Notes: generated from the sequence alone by a model not told the origin. A stretch of 64,000 nt of DNA from Aliivibrio sifiae (GCF_002954715.1 NZ_MSCP01000001.1:2428495-2492494), one strand, 5' to 3'; counted from the first letter of the stretch, positions 37,335 to 47,383 are shown. Translations and numbers: made by a program.

Positions 37335-39167
37335 TTACTCTACCGTTACCGCCTTCGCTAAGTTACGAGGCTGATCGACATCCGTTCCTTTAATTAAAGC
37401 AACATGATAAGACAATAATTGCATCGGAACCGTGTAATAAATAGGTGCAGTAATATCACTTACATGAGGCATAGTAATTATCTTCATGTTCTCATCCGCT
37501 TCAAAGCCTGCTTGTTCATCGGCAAACACATAAAGTAATCCACCACGGGCACGAACTTCTTCCACATTAGATTTTAATTTTTCTAATAAGTCATTAGTAG
37601 GAGCAACCACGACAACTGGCATTTCTGCATCAATAAGCGCTAATGGACCATGCTTTAGCTCACCAGCCGCATACGCTTCAGCATGAATGTATGAGATTTC
37701 TTTTAGCTTCAAAGACGCTTCAACGGCAATTGGATAAAACTCACCACGACCTAAAAATAGCGTGTGTTGCTTATCAGCAAAATCAGGCGCTAAAGCTTCA
37801 ATCTCTTTATCAAACGCCAATGCTTTTTCAATTTGTGCAGGCAGAGCATGTAGAGCTTCAACTATCTCTTTTTCTTTCTCTTTTGAGATACGATTTTGTT
37901 GTTTACCTAGAGCTGTCACTAACATCAATAATGCAGCAAGTTGTGTGGTGAAAGCTTTCGTTGATGCCACACCTATCTCTGTTCCTGCACGAGTCATGAA
38001 GGCAAAATCAGACTCACGAACCAATGATGAACCCGCTACGTTACATACCGTCATTGCCCCCATGTAACCACGCTCTTTTGCAAGACGAAGGGCAGCTAAG
38101 GTATCAGCCGTTTCCCCTGATTGAGACAAAGTAATTAATAAGCTATTTGGGCGAGTAACAAATTTACGGTAACGGAACTCAGAAGCAATTTCGACATCAC
38201 AACTCACACCTGCCAATGATTCGAACCAATAGCGAGCCGTCATACCTGCATTATAAGAGGTCCCACACGCAATGATTTGCACGTGTTCAACTTTATTTAA
38301 AATCTCAACGGCATTAACACCAATACTCTCAGTAACAACAGAGTCGTGAGTAATACGCCCTTCCATTGTATTGATTAACGCTTTAGGCTGTTCAAACACT
38401 TCTTTCTGCATGAAGTGACGGTATTGACCTTTATCACCCGCATCATGCTCAGCGTTTGATTCAGTCACTTCACGTTCAACTTGCTCACCATTTGCATCAA
38501 AGACAACGACATCACGACGTGTAATTTCAGCAACATCGCCTTCTTCAAGATACATAAAACGACGAGTAACATTTAATAATGCCAATTGATCAGACGCTAA
38601 AAAGTTTTCACCTACACCACGACCAATAACAATTGGGCTACCAGAACGAGCGACAACCAAACGGTCAGGATCACGTCGGTCCATTGCTACCGTTCCATAC
38701 GCACCATCAAGTTGAATCGCTGTTTTTTGTACCGCTTCAATAAGTGAATTCGACGAGCGCAGCTCCCACTCAACAAGATGTGCAATCACTTCTGTATCGG
38801 TTTGAGAGACAAACACATAACCACGCTCTTGCAATAAAGAGCGCAAAACTTCATGGTTTTCGATAATGCCATTGTGAACAATCGTAATATCACCGGAAAC
38901 ATGAGGGTGAGCATTAATTTCAGAAGGTTCGCCATGAGTAGCCCAGCGGGTATGAGCGATACCTGTACCGCCAACGACATGGGATTCTTCAACTGCACTC
39001 GCTAATTCTTTTACTTTACCCAAACGACGTAAACGTGTGTAGTTACTATCGGCATCAACAACCGCAACGCCTGCTGAATCATAGCCGCGATATTCTAAAC
39101 GACGTAATCCTTCCACTAAAATTTCAGCTACATCTCTTTGTGCAACTGCACCAACGATTCCACACAT
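37335..39167 (-). CDS. glmS: Glutamine--fructose-6-phosphate aminotransferase
   Basis: GlmS makes glucosamine 6-phosphate for cell-wall and LPS synthesis. The 610-residue protein has the N-terminal Ntn glutaminase domain with catalytic Cys directly after Met (MCGIVGAV), and two SIS domains with [14 protein letters not shown] and [10 protein letters not shown]-type segments ([11 protein letters not shown]). The C-terminus ends [15 protein letters not shown] as in E. coli. GGAG lies 8 nt before the ATG. It follows a DeoR-type regulator by 125 bp, a region with a CCGCTGA/TCAGCGG hairpin (39238-39265) and an AACGG-N3-CCGTT dyad near 39212-39224. Confidence 0.97.
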   Translation of the reverse strand: MCGIVGAVAQRDVAEILVEGLRRLEYRGYDSAGVAVVDADSNYTRLRRLGKVKELASAVEESHVVGGTGIAHTRWATHGEPSEINAHPHVSGDITIVHNGIIENHEVLRSLLQERGYVFVSQTDTEVIAHLVEWELRSSNSLIEAVQKTAIQLDGAYGTVAMDRRDPDRLVVARSGSPIVIGRGVGENFLASDQLALLNVTRRFMYLEEGDVAEITRRDVVVFDANGEQVEREVTESNAEHDAGDKGQYRHFMQKEVFEQPKALINTMEGRITHDSVVTESIGVNAVEILNKVEHVQIIACGTSYNAGMTARYWFESLAGVSCDVEIASEFRYRKFVTRPNSLLITLSQSGETADTLAALRLAKERGYMGAMTVCNVAGSSLVRESDFAFMTRAGTEIGVASTKAFTTQLAALLMLVTALGKQQNRISKEKEKEIVEALHALPAQIEKALAFDKEIEALAPDFADKQHTLFLGRGEFYPIAVEASLKLKEISYIHAEAYAAGELKHGPLALIDAEMPVVVVAPTNDLLEKLKSNVEEVRARGGLLYVFADEQAGFEADENMKIITMPHVSDITAPIYYTVPMQLLSYHVALIKGTDVDQPRNLAKAVTVE

Positions 39168-39292
39168 GGCAATACTCCAATTATTCTAATCTTAAATTCT
39201 TATCGTTTAAGAAACGGTTTCCGTTCCTTGGTAATAACCGCTGATTGGCAGCAAAATATCAGCGGTATAAGGGCTTATTAACCCTAATTAAA

Positions 39293-40057
39293 TCACTGAG
39301 CTCTAATAACTCTTACACTATGTGATTCAATTTTTTGTTGGTGTTCTTGGCTTAAATCGTTATTGGTAATCAACACGTCAATGCTGTCCCATGGCAATTC
39401 CACATTAGGAATTTTTCGGCCAATTTTTTCTGATTCAACCATTAAAATAACTTCACGGGCGACTTCAGACATCACTCGACTTAACCCGACTAATTCATTA
39501 AAGGTGGTTGTTCCGCGTTCTAAATCAATACCATCAGCACCAATGAACAACTGATCAAAATCATAGGATCGTAATACAGATTCTGCCACTTGACCTTGGA
39601 ATGAGTCCGAATGGCTGTCCCACGTACCCCCTGTCATTAATAACGTAGGTTCGTTCTCAATTTCTTGCAACGCATTGGCTACAGGTAGCGAGTTTGTCAT
39701 TACCACCAATCCATTTCTCTTTGAGAGTTGATTAATCAGTGCCGCAGTTGTACTCCCGCTATCAATAATGATCCTGTTATGATCTTTAATGAGTTCAACG
39801 GCTGAAATTGCCAAAGACAACTTTCGATTCGAAACTTCTTCACAAGTATCTTCTTGGATAATATTCGAAGGCATTAATACCGCTCCGCCATACTTACGCA
39901 TTAGCAAACCATTCTTCTCTAACTCAGTTAGATCTTTACGAATAGTCACTTCTGAGATATCAAAAAGCTCAGAAAGCTCTTCAACAGTAACTTCTCCCTT
40001 CTCTATTAATAAAGACAGGATCATATGACGGCGTTGTTTTGTGTTTCTCTTCGACAT
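39293..40057 (-). CDS. DeoR/GlpR-family regulator upstream of glmS
   Basis: A 254-residue DeoR-type repressor with an N-terminal winged helix (VTVEELSELFDISEVTIRKDLTELEKNGLL) and a C-terminal sugar-phosphate binding domain with the family motifs IIDSGSTT and FIGADGID. DeoR proteins usually respond to a phosphorylated sugar. Its position directly upstream of glmS, in the same direction, suggests amino-sugar phosphate control of glmS, but the ligand is not evident from sequence. Confidence 0.85.
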   Translation of the reverse strand: MSKRNTKQRRHMILSLLIEKGEVTVEELSELFDISEVTIRKDLTELEKNGLLMRKYGGAVLMPSNIIQEDTCEEVSNRKLSLAISAVELIKDHNRIIIDSGSTTAALINQLSKRNGLVVMTNSLPVANALQEIENEPTLLMTGGTWDSHSDSFQGQVAESVLRSYDFDQLFIGADGIDLERGTTTFNELVGLSRVMSEVAREVILMVESEKIGRKIPNVELPWDSIDVLITNNDLSQEHQQKIESHSVRVIRAQ

Positions 40058-40146
40058 AAAAAACTCATTAAGTTTCGATTTGAAAGAAGTTTAGTTTCGT
40101 TTTAGTTGATTGTCTAGAGCTAGAAATTAATTCGTTTTAAATATTA

Positions 40147-40160
40147 AGATCTCGAGATCT
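40147..40160. promoter_or_regulatory. Perfect palindrome between the DeoR gene and crbR
   Basis: AGATCTCGAGATCT is a perfect 14-bp palindrome and overlaps a second dyad TAAGATC / GATCTTA (40145-40151 with 40161-40167). It lies in the divergent region 90 bp upstream of the DeoR-type gene and could be its operator or that of another regulator. A related palindrome lies at 28805-28816. Confidence 0.4.
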
Positions 40161-40205
40161 GATCTTATTTAATGAAAACGAGAAATGAGTTAGAGATACA
40201 GCGCA

Positions 40206-40215
40206 GACTTTAGCG
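40206..40215 (-). promoter_or_regulatory. Candidate CrbR motif upstream of crbR
   Basis: On the minus strand this reads CGCTAAAGTC, sharing CTAAAGTC with the sites before the symporter operon, the nucleotidyltransferase gene and acs. It lies about 70 bp before the crbR start and could mediate autoregulation. This copy is the weakest of the four. Confidence 0.4.
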
Positions 40216-40283
40216 TCTAAAAATTGCTCAAAAGACGGTTAGATGTTAATTTTATTAAATAACTTATGAGGAATATTGTAGCC

Positions 40284-40913
40284 ATGGACGATAACTACAC
40301 CATTATTATTGCGGATGATCATCCCTTATTTCGCAATGCACTTTTTCAATCAATTCACATGGCTATCAGCGGTGCGAACCTACTCGAAGCCGATTCTCTT
40401 AGTGCGTTACTTAACGTACTAGAAAAAGAGCCCGATCCTGATTTACTGCTTTTAGATTTAAAAATGCCTGGCAGTAATGGAATGTCTGGGTTAATACAAC
40501 TTCGTTCTCAGTACCCTGATTTACCTATTGTTGTTGTCTCTGCCAGTGAAGAACCTAGTATTATCTCTCAAGTTAAGAGTCATGGTGCTTTTGGTTTCAT
40601 TCCTAAATCAAGTGACATGCGTTCACTAATATCAGCACTAAATCAAATTTTATCTGGCGATTCCTATTTTCCAGAAGGCTCAATTAAGAACTCAGCGGCC
40701 TGTGATGATTTAGCGACTAAAATTACGAGCCTTACTCCGCAGCAATATAAAGTTCTCGGAATGCTTTCTGATGGATTGCTAAACAAACAAATCGCTTATG
40801 ACTTAGAAGTATCTGAAGCAACAATAAAAGCACACATGACTGCCATTTTTAGAAAGTTAGGGGTAAAAAACAGAACTCAAGCAGTTATTTTATTGCAACA
40901 GACTGAAAGTTAA
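40284..40913 (+). CDS. crbR: LuxR-type response regulator CrbR
   Basis: A 209-residue NarL/FixJ-type regulator: receiver domain with DD at 11-12 and phospho-acceptor Asp58 in LLLDLKMPG, and a C-terminal LuxR helix-turn-helix (LTPQQYKVLGML ... SEATIKAHMTAIFRKL). It fits CrbR, the partner of CrbS, which activates acs in Vibrio cholerae and Pseudomonas (there also called ErdR). Assignment rests on domain type and location in the acs/crbS cluster. I use the ATG at 40284; GAGGA lies upstream at a rather long distance, and the ATG at 40266 has no such site. Confidence 0.8.
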   Translation: MDDNYTIIIADDHPLFRNALFQSIHMAISGANLLEADSLSALLNVLEKEPDPDLLLLDLKMPGSNGMSGLIQLRSQYPDLPIVVVSASEEPSIISQVKSHGAFGFIPKSSDMRSLISALNQILSGDSYFPEGSIKNSAACDDLATKITSLTPQQYKVLGMLSDGLLNKQIAYDLEVSEATIKAHMTAIFRKLGVKNRTQAVILLQQTES

Positions 40914-40998
40914 CCTTGATATAACACACTAGCCTATAAGTTAAGGTATATTACCCGTTCATTTTATCCCTCTGTTTAACCTAACTCTGGGAGAGTTC

Positions 40999-41622
40999 AT
41001 GATAAGCATCCTCGTTACTCAATTCGTTGTTCTTTGGGCTGTTATCGATCCTATTGGTTCTGTACCTGTCTATCTTTCACAAACTCAACACCTATCTGCT
41101 AAGCAACGTAAAGTTGTTGCTTTGAAGGCCGTTGCTATTGCGACCGCCGTACTATTATTCTTTCTTGTCATTGGGCAATTATTGCTAGAAGCAATGCAAA
41201 TCCCATTACCAGCCTTTCAAGTAGCTGGTGGCTTGGTCTTGTTGATCTTCGCTTTAACTATGATTTTTGGCGAAAGCAAACCAGAGCAAGAGCAGAAATT
41301 AAGTGAAGATATTAGCCACTCTGACCTTGCAGATTTAGCCGTTTACCCTTTAGCTATCCCATCAATTGCGTCACCAGGTGCAATGATGGCAATTGTGATG
41401 TTAACTGATAATTCTAGGTATTCTTTTTTAGATCAATCAATTACCGCAGCTGTCATGATTGTTGTTCTCGTGATTACTCTATGTTTACTTCTTGGTGCAA
41501 CCTTCATTCATAAAATAATAGGAAATGTGGGGGCCGCAATAATTAGTCGTGTTATGGGGTTAATTCTGGCGGCAGTTGCGGTTAATAACTTATTACTTGG
41601 CATCAAAGATTTCTATTTTTAA
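40999..41622 (+). CDS. MarC-family membrane protein
   Basis: A 207-residue protein with six predicted membrane helices and the MarC family signatures (VVLWAVIDPIGSVPVYLS at the N-terminus and the AIPSIASPGAMM motif in the middle). Despite the name, MarC proteins are not shown to cause multiple antibiotic resistance and their function is unsettled. GGGAGAG precedes the ATG. It follows crbR by 85 bp and is closed by a terminator at 41705-41730. Confidence 0.85.
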   Translation: MISILVTQFVVLWAVIDPIGSVPVYLSQTQHLSAKQRKVVALKAVAIATAVLLFFLVIGQLLLEAMQIPLPAFQVAGGLVLLIFALTMIFGESKPEQEQKLSEDISHSDLADLAVYPLAIPSIASPGAMMAIVMLTDNSRYSFLDQSITAAVMIVVLVITLCLLLGATFIHKIIGNVGAAIISRVMGLILAAVAVNNLLLGIKDFYF

Positions 41623-41704
41623 GCATATATCTAAGGTAAATACTTTAGACCTTGGTATCAATTAACATAACGCTAACACAATAAAATCGATACATACCTC
41701 ACAT

Positions 41705-41730
41705 AAAACGCTCATATTTCGAGCGTTTTT
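41705..41730 (+). terminator. Terminator after the marC-family gene
   Basis: AAAACGCTC / GAGCGTTTT stem with a 7-nt loop followed by five T. Confidence 0.88.
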
Positions 41731-41742
41731 CTTTATCTGCTC

Positions 41743-41752
41743 GACTAAAGTT
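41743..41752 (+). promoter_or_regulatory. Candidate CrbR motif before the symporter operon
   Basis: GACTAAAGTT differs by one base from the copies before the nucleotidyltransferase gene and acs. It lies 74 bp before the DUF4212 start codon, just after the marC terminator. A shorter CTAAAGT in the opposite direction lies at 41642-41648. Confidence 0.55.
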
Positions 41753-41825
41753 GCACTGTTTTCTTCCTTTCTCACTGCTAACCTCTTTTTGGTTACATAT
41801 TATTAACATTAAAAAGGAGCCAGCT

Positions 41826-42092
41826 ATGGCGTTCGAAACAAAAGAACAAGCACAAGCCTATTGGAAGGAAAATCTAGGAATAATGGGTGGACTACTCTTC
41901 GTCTGGTTTGCTGTCTCATTTGGTGCAGGCATTTTATTTGTCGATGTTCTGGATACGATTCAAATTGGGGGCTTTAAATTAGGCTTCTGGTTTGCACAAC
42001 AAGGTTCAATTTATACCTTTGTTGCCCTGATCTTTATCTATGTGATTCGCATGAATGCACTAGATAAAAAATACAACGTACAAGAAGACTAG
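41826..42092 (+). CDS. DUF4212 small subunit of a Na+/solute symporter
   Basis: An 88-residue protein with two predicted membrane helices, matching the DUF4212 family, whose members are always encoded next to a large SSS-type symporter and are thought to be its small subunit. The family-typical FWFAQQGSIYTFVALIFIY segment forms the second helix. AGGAG lies 6 nt before the chosen ATG; the frame is open further upstream but without support. It precedes the symporter gene by 10 bp. Confidence 0.87.
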   Translation: MAFETKEQAQAYWKENLGIMGGLLFVWFAVSFGAGILFVDVLDTIQIGGFKLGFWFAQQGSIYTFVALIFIYVIRMNALDKKYNVQED

Positions 42093-42102
42093 AGGAATTA
42101 GC

Positions 42103-43806
42103 ATGGATATCCAAACTTGGACGTTTATATTAGTAGGTATCACTTTTACCCTTTATATCGGGATAGCAATATGGGCTCGCGCGGGATCAACCAGTGAGTT
42201 CTATGTTGCTGGTGGTGGGGTTCACCCTGTCGCCAATGGTATGGCAACCGCCGCAGACTGGATGTCGGCCGCATCATTTATTTCCATGGCAGGTATCATT
42301 TCTTTTGTTGGTTATGATGGTGCTGTTTATCTAATGGGTTGGACTGGCGGCTATGTTCTTTTAGCCTTATGTCTTGCTCCTTATTTACGTAAATTTGGTA
42401 AGTTTACTGTGCCAGATTTCATCGGTGAGCGTTACTATTCAAAAACAGCACGTATGGTTGCAGTGTTCTGTGCCATCTTTGTTTCTTTCACTTACGTGGC
42501 AGGGCAAATGCGTGGTGTCGGCGTAGTATTCTCTCGATTCCTTGAGGTTGATATTAACCTCGGTATCATCATTGGTATGTGTATCGTATTTTTCTATGCG
42601 GTATTAGGTGGCATGAAAGGCATCACTTATACGCAGGTCGCTCAATTCTGTGTCCTCATTTTCGCCTTCCTTGTTCCTGCCGTTTTCACTTCAATCATGA
42701 TGACAGGTAACGTATTCCCTCAAGTTGGTATGGGCTCAACCATTACTGGCTCTGAAGTTTACTTGCTGGATAAATTAGATGGGTTAACAACAGAACTTGG
42801 CTTCACACCTTATACTGACGGATCTAAGAGTATGGTTGATGTGTTTTTCATCTGTGCAGCTCTTATGGTTGGTACTGCTGGCCTGCCTCATGTAATCATT
42901 CGTTTTTTCACAGTTCCTCGCGTTAAAGATGCACGTATTTCTGCGGGCTGGGCATTACTGTTTATTTCATTCTTATACACCACAGCACCTGCGGTTGCCG
43001 CATTTGCTCGTGTGAATATGATTGAAACTATCAATGGTCCAGATAGCCTAGGGGTTGCTGCTGCTGATGCACCTAGCTGGTATAAAAACTGGGAAAGCAC
43101 CGGTCTTGTTGGTTGGGAAGATAAAAATGGCGATGGCAAGATGTTCTACTCTGGTGATGACCGAAATGAAATGGACATCAACCGAGATATCATCGTATTA
43201 GCCTCTCCTGAATTAGCAAGTTTACCAAACTGGGTTGTTGCACTATTAGCTGCCGGTGGTTTAGCCGCTGCACTATCAACGGCTGCCGGTCTATTACTGG
43301 TTATTTCTACCTCAATTTCTCACGATTTATTGAAGAAAGGGATAAAACCTAACATGACAGATAAACAAGAGTTACTCGCCGCCCGAGTAGCAGCAGCTGT
43401 CGCCATTGTTGGTGCTGGTTATCTAGGAATAAATCCACCGGGCTTTGTTGCACAGGTTGTCGCCTTCGCCTTCGGGTTAGCCGCTGCATCCTTCTTCCCT
43501 GCCATCATCTTAGGTATTTTCTATAAGAAGATGAATAAAGAAGGGGCAATTGCGGGCATGGTTTCAGGTGTGGTATTCACTACGGCTTATATTGTTTACT
43601 TCAAATTCATTAACCCAACAGCAAGCACCCCTGATAACTGGTGGTTTGGTATTAGTCCTGAAGGGATTGGTACGCTAGGTATGTGTGTGAACTTCATTGT
43701 TTCAATTGCAGTAAATAAAGTAACCGCTGAAGTACCTCAAGATGTGCAAGATATGGTTGAATCAATCCGTTACCCTAAAGGTGCGGGTGAAGCTCACGAC
43801 CACTAA
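42103..43806 (+). CDS. Na+/solute symporter large subunit (SSS family, acetate-permease-like)
   Basis: A 567-residue sodium:solute symporter with about thirteen predicted helices. The N-terminal FYVAGGGVHPVANGMATAADWMSAASFI and the RFFTVPRVKDAR region are typical of the ActP-like branch paired with DUF4212. An insertion of about 60 polar residues (near WEDKNGDGKMFYSGDDRNEMD) separates two helices and resembles a calcium-binding loop. Acetate or another short carboxylate is the likely substrate because acs, crbR and crbS surround it, but this is inference. Confidence 0.87.
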   Translation: MDIQTWTFILVGITFTLYIGIAIWARAGSTSEFYVAGGGVHPVANGMATAADWMSAASFISMAGIISFVGYDGAVYLMGWTGGYVLLALCLAPYLRKFGKFTVPDFIGERYYSKTARMVAVFCAIFVSFTYVAGQMRGVGVVFSRFLEVDINLGIIIGMCIVFFYAVLGGMKGITYTQVAQFCVLIFAFLVPAVFTSIMMTGNVFPQVGMGSTITGSEVYLLDKLDGLTTELGFTPYTDGSKSMVDVFFICAALMVGTAGLPHVIIRFFTVPRVKDARISAGWALLFISFLYTTAPAVAAFARVNMIETINGPDSLGVAAADAPSWYKNWESTGLVGWEDKNGDGKMFYSGDDRNEMDINRDIIVLASPELASLPNWVVALLAAGGLAAALSTAAGLLLVISTSISHDLLKKGIKPNMTDKQELLAARVAAAVAIVGAGYLGINPPGFVAQVVAFAFGLAAASFFPAIILGIFYKKMNKEGAIAGMVSGVVFTTAYIVYFKFINPTASTPDNWWFGISPEGIGTLGMCVNFIVSIAVNKVTAEVPQDVQDMVESIRYPKGAGEAHDH

Positions 43807-43855
43807 ACTAAGATATGAATAACAATAAATAACGTCAGAAATAACAGCTAAAATT

Positions 43856-43888
43856 AAAAGGAGTTAGTCATTACTAACTCCTTTTTTT
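43856..43888. terminator. Bidirectional terminator between the symporter and crbS
   Basis: AAGGAGTTAGT / ACTAACTCCTT stem with a CATT loop and runs of A and T on either side. Confidence 0.93.
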
Positions 43889-43905
43889 ATATTATTTATC
43901 AATAC

Positions 43906-46900
43906 CTAAGAGCTAACATGGCGATTCAACACGGCTCTTAACTTTAATGGTTTTACAGGTTTAGCAATAAATCCAAAGCCATTGCTTTTAATGCTTTCTA
44001 ATAAGTCATCGGTTTTATCTGCACTGATCATTACCCCTTCAAAACGATTCCCTAAACGCAGGCGACATTGTTGTAATACTTCTAATCCCGTCCTATCATT
44101 ATCCAATCGATAATCAGAGAAAATAACATCAGGACTCCAATCATTTTCCAAGCAATGTAAACTACTAAACAAATCAGTGGCGGTTTTCACCTCACAGCCC
44201 CAACGTTGTAATAAAGATTCCATTCCTATCAGAATATCTGGTTCATTATCCACACATAACACGCGTAGCGAACTTAATGGTAATTCTGGCTTTTGTGCTA
44301 CCGTAGGCATTTCCCTTTTTAACTCAACGCCATGATCTAATGTGACAGAAAATACCGAACCTTTATTTACCCACGAACGCAACGAGATAGTATGTCCAAG
44401 TACATGAGATATCCCACGAGCAATCGCCAATCCCAAGCCTAAACCTTGATCGGCCCGGCTCTGATCAACTCGAGTAAATTCATCAAAGATAGCTTGCTGT
44501 TTTTCTTCGGGAATGCCTATACCACTATCCCATACATCGAGACGAATTTTTCCCTCAACTCTTCTTGCCCCCAATACGACTTTTCCTTGAGGATTATATC
44601 GAAAGGCATTGGTTAGGAAGTTTTGCAGTACTCGACGTAATAATTTTGGATCAGATTCCACCACTAAATTAGAATGTATAACGTTAAAATCTATTCCTTG
44701 TTGCTTGGCTAATGCACCAAACTCCGCTTCTAAATTTGACAACATTGAGTTGAGTGAAAAACCATATACGTTTGTTTCTAACTTACCCGCTTCTAAACGA
44801 GAGATATCCAGTAAATCACCTATTAACTCTTCTGCCGCCCCTAATGCACTTTCAATATGCCCTGATATTTTCTTTGTCTCACCATCTTTAGCGACTTCGC
44901 TTAATGAAGAAGCAAACAAGCGTGCCGCATTCAGTGGTTGCATTAAATCATGACTCACCGCTGCCAGTAATCGTGTTTTTGAATGCGAGGCTTTCTCTGC
45001 ACTTTGGGTTGCGCCAACCAGGCGTTGATTTAATTTTTCTAATTCTCTGGTTCGCTCATGAACCCTAGACTCTAAAGTCTCATTAGTTTCTTTTAATGCT
45101 TTTTCTGCCTGTCTAAAAACGGTGATATCGCTAAAACTCATCACAAACCCGCCATTTGGCATCGGATTACCTTGTACCTCAATAACCTGACCATCCGCTC
45201 TTATCCGTGAAGATACATGACGCGTTCCTCGCTCTAAATGCTCTACTCGTCGTTGAACGTGTATTTCAGGATCACCCGGACCACATAAACCTTGCTCTGC
45301 ATTGTGGCGGATAACATCTGCAATTGGTCGCCCTACTTGAATCAGTCCAGAAGGAAAGGTAAATAATTCTAAATAACGCTGATTCCATGCCACTAGCTTC
45401 ATTTGCTTATCCACCACGGCAATCCCTTGACTGATATGCTCAATGGCACCTTGCAATAAACCACGGCTAAAGTCATACAACTCAGAGGCTTCATCTACAA
45501 TCGTTGCTACCTCCTCAAGCTGCATATTTCTTCCCTGTAATGCCGAGGTTAATACCAACCGAGAAGAAGACGCACCAAAGACTCCAGCGAGTACACGCTC
45601 TGTATGCCTAATTAATTGAGAACTCGCTTGTTGTTGTGGAAGTAACTCTTCACTCTGTTGCTCTGCGAACTGACGAAATGCTTTTCGTGCTCTTTTCCGC
45701 CCAACAAATCGAGAAGCCAGCATTTCAAGCTCACCAACCGTAACCCGAGTTTGATATACGCTGACATCTTCACTCTCAGGCAAAGGTGCTCCAACAAAGG
45801 CGGCGGCTTGTAAGCGCTCACTCAGTGAAGCTCTAGTAACAAAAGAAACCACAATAAATAAGACAGCATTCAAGCCTAAACTCATCATCATTCCCCAATC
45901 AGAAGCTTTTACTTCTAATTGCTGTAGCCATTCCGGCGGAGTAATTATCCATAGTAAAACGTTATTTTCAGCACTTCCTGCCAACATTTGAGTTTGGCTC
46001 ATTAAGGTAATTAACCAAACCATAAAACCTATCGCTAATCCGGCATAGACCCCTTTTTTATTGCCTTGTCGCCAATACAAGCCACCAATTAATGCAGGAG
46101 CAAATTGAGCGATAGCCGCAAATGCCAATAAACCAATTACCGATAAAGATTCTATCGAATCAAGAGCCTGATAAAACCCCCAAGCCCCAACTAATAACAA
46201 AACTATCAACAAGCGTCGAATGGTCACTAATAAATTAGAAAAATGACCAAACGTTCGAGCCGTTGTTTTTACTCGACGCAATAACAAAGGCAGAACAAGA
46301 TCATTCGAGACCATGATAGCAAGTGCAATAGTAGAAACGATCACCATACCACTTGCTGCGGAGGTGCCTCCGACAAACGCTAATAGCGCCATGTGATCTG
46401 CACCAATAGAAAGCGGAACGCTAATGATAAAACCATCACTAGCAATATCACCAGAAAGCAGAGCTTGCCCTGCCCAAGAGATAGGAAGAACAAACAACCC
46501 CATCAATAATAAATAGAGAGGAAATACCCACCGTGCTGTACGTAGATCTTGAGCTCGTTCATTTTCAACTACGATAGTATGAAACTGCCTCGGCAAACAA
46601 ATGATAGCCGCCATTGTTAACAAAGTATGAAACAATAACGTAATTAGATTTGGTGACTGATACGTCTCTTTTGCAACCGAAATAAGATCAATACTTGGCT
46701 CTGAATAAGCCAAATAAACAATGAACCCACCAACAGAAAGAAAAGCAATAAGTTTAACGATAGATTCAAACGCGACAGCCATCATTAAGCCTCGATGATG
46801 CTCTGTGGTATCAATATGTCGAGTTCCAAAAAGAATAGTAAAAATAGCAAGTGCCCCACCAACAAACCAAGAGATATGACCATCTTGATACCCTAAATCT

Positions 46901-47349
46901 TGAGCTAAATTAGGAGCAACAAGATCTAATCCCATTGTTATTCCCCTCAATTGCAACGCAATATAAGGAAGGATACCAATCACTGCGATGATAGTAATCA
47001 CACCAGCAAGACCTTGAGATTTACCGTAACGAGCCGCAATAAAATCGGCAATAGAAGTGATATGCTCACGCTTTGCAATTAAGATAATTCTGGCTAAAAA
47101 ACGCCATGCGAAGACAAAAACAAAAATAGGAGCAAGGTAGATAGGAAGGAAAGCCCACGGGTTATTAGTGGCTTGGCCCACGGTGCCATAAAAGGTCCAT
47201 GAGGTACAATAAACGGCAATAGAAAGACTGTAAATCCATGAGCGATAACGAGCTAACCACCCTTTTTGACGATCACCATACCAGGCAATTAAAAACAATA
47301 ATCCTAAATAGGCCAACGAAACTGGCACTACAATCCATCCTTGTGTCAT
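43906..47349 (-). CDS. crbS: Transporter-linked hybrid histidine kinase CrbS
   Basis: A 1147-residue fusion of an SSS-family transporter and a hybrid kinase. Residues 1-530 hold about thirteen membrane helices (including FIAARYGKSQGLAGV and AFVGGTSAASGMV). A cytosolic linker and a PAS domain (about 640-760) follow, then a coiled coil, HisKA with phospho-His in AAVSHDLMQPL near residue 800, HATPase (DSGIGIPEE, GLGLGLAIARG) and a C-terminal receiver domain with SDYRL near 1078. CrbS with CrbR controls acs and acetate use in Vibrio and Pseudomonas. AAGGA lies 7 nt before the ATG used; a GTG precedes it directly. Confidence 0.9.
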   Translation of the reverse strand: MTQGWIVVPVSLAYLGLLFLIAWYGDRQKGWLARYRSWIYSLSIAVYCTSWTFYGTVGQATNNPWAFLPIYLAPIFVFVFAWRFLARIILIAKREHITSIADFIAARYGKSQGLAGVITIIAVIGILPYIALQLRGITMGLDLVAPNLAQDLGYQDGHISWFVGGALAIFTILFGTRHIDTTEHHRGLMMAVAFESIVKLIAFLSVGGFIVYLAYSEPSIDLISVAKETYQSPNLITLLFHTLLTMAAIICLPRQFHTIVVENERAQDLRTARWVFPLYLLLMGLFVLPISWAGQALLSGDIASDGFIISVPLSIGADHMALLAFVGGTSAASGMVIVSTIALAIMVSNDLVLPLLLRRVKTTARTFGHFSNLLVTIRRLLIVLLLVGAWGFYQALDSIESLSVIGLLAFAAIAQFAPALIGGLYWRQGNKKGVYAGLAIGFMVWLITLMSQTQMLAGSAENNVLLWIITPPEWLQQLEVKASDWGMMMSLGLNAVLFIVVSFVTRASLSERLQAAAFVGAPLPESEDVSVYQTRVTVGELEMLASRFVGRKRARKAFRQFAEQQSEELLPQQQASSQLIRHTERVLAGVFGASSSRLVLTSALQGRNMQLEEVATIVDEASELYDFSRGLLQGAIEHISQGIAVVDKQMKLVAWNQRYLELFTFPSGLIQVGRPIADVIRHNAEQGLCGPGDPEIHVQRRVEHLERGTRHVSSRIRADGQVIEVQGNPMPNGGFVMSFSDITVFRQAEKALKETNETLESRVHERTRELEKLNQRLVGATQSAEKASHSKTRLLAAVSHDLMQPLNAARLFASSLSEVAKDGETKKISGHIESALGAAEELIGDLLDISRLEAGKLETNVYGFSLNSMLSNLEAEFGALAKQQGIDFNVIHSNLVVESDPKLLRRVLQNFLTNAFRYNPQGKVVLGARRVEGKIRLDVWDSGIGIPEEKQQAIFDEFTRVDQSRADQGLGLGLAIARGISHVLGHTISLRSWVNKGSVFSVTLDHGVELKREMPTVAQKPELPLSSLRVLCVDNEPDILIGMESLLQRWGCEVKTATDLFSSLHCLENDWSPDVIFSDYRLDNDRTGLEVLQQCRLRLGNRFEGVMISADKTDDLLESIKSNGFGFIAKPVKPLKLRAVLNRHVSS

Positions 47350-47383
47350 CACTCATCCTTGGTGATACCACTCTAGTGCCATA

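Noticed and set aside
37643-38067. Two overlapping plus-strand frames of about 100 codons inside glmS
   Set aside because: Antisense shadows of a conserved gene; no start signals or family features.
44609-44953. 114-codon plus-strand frame inside crbS
   Set aside because: Antisense to the kinase domain of crbS, no supporting features.
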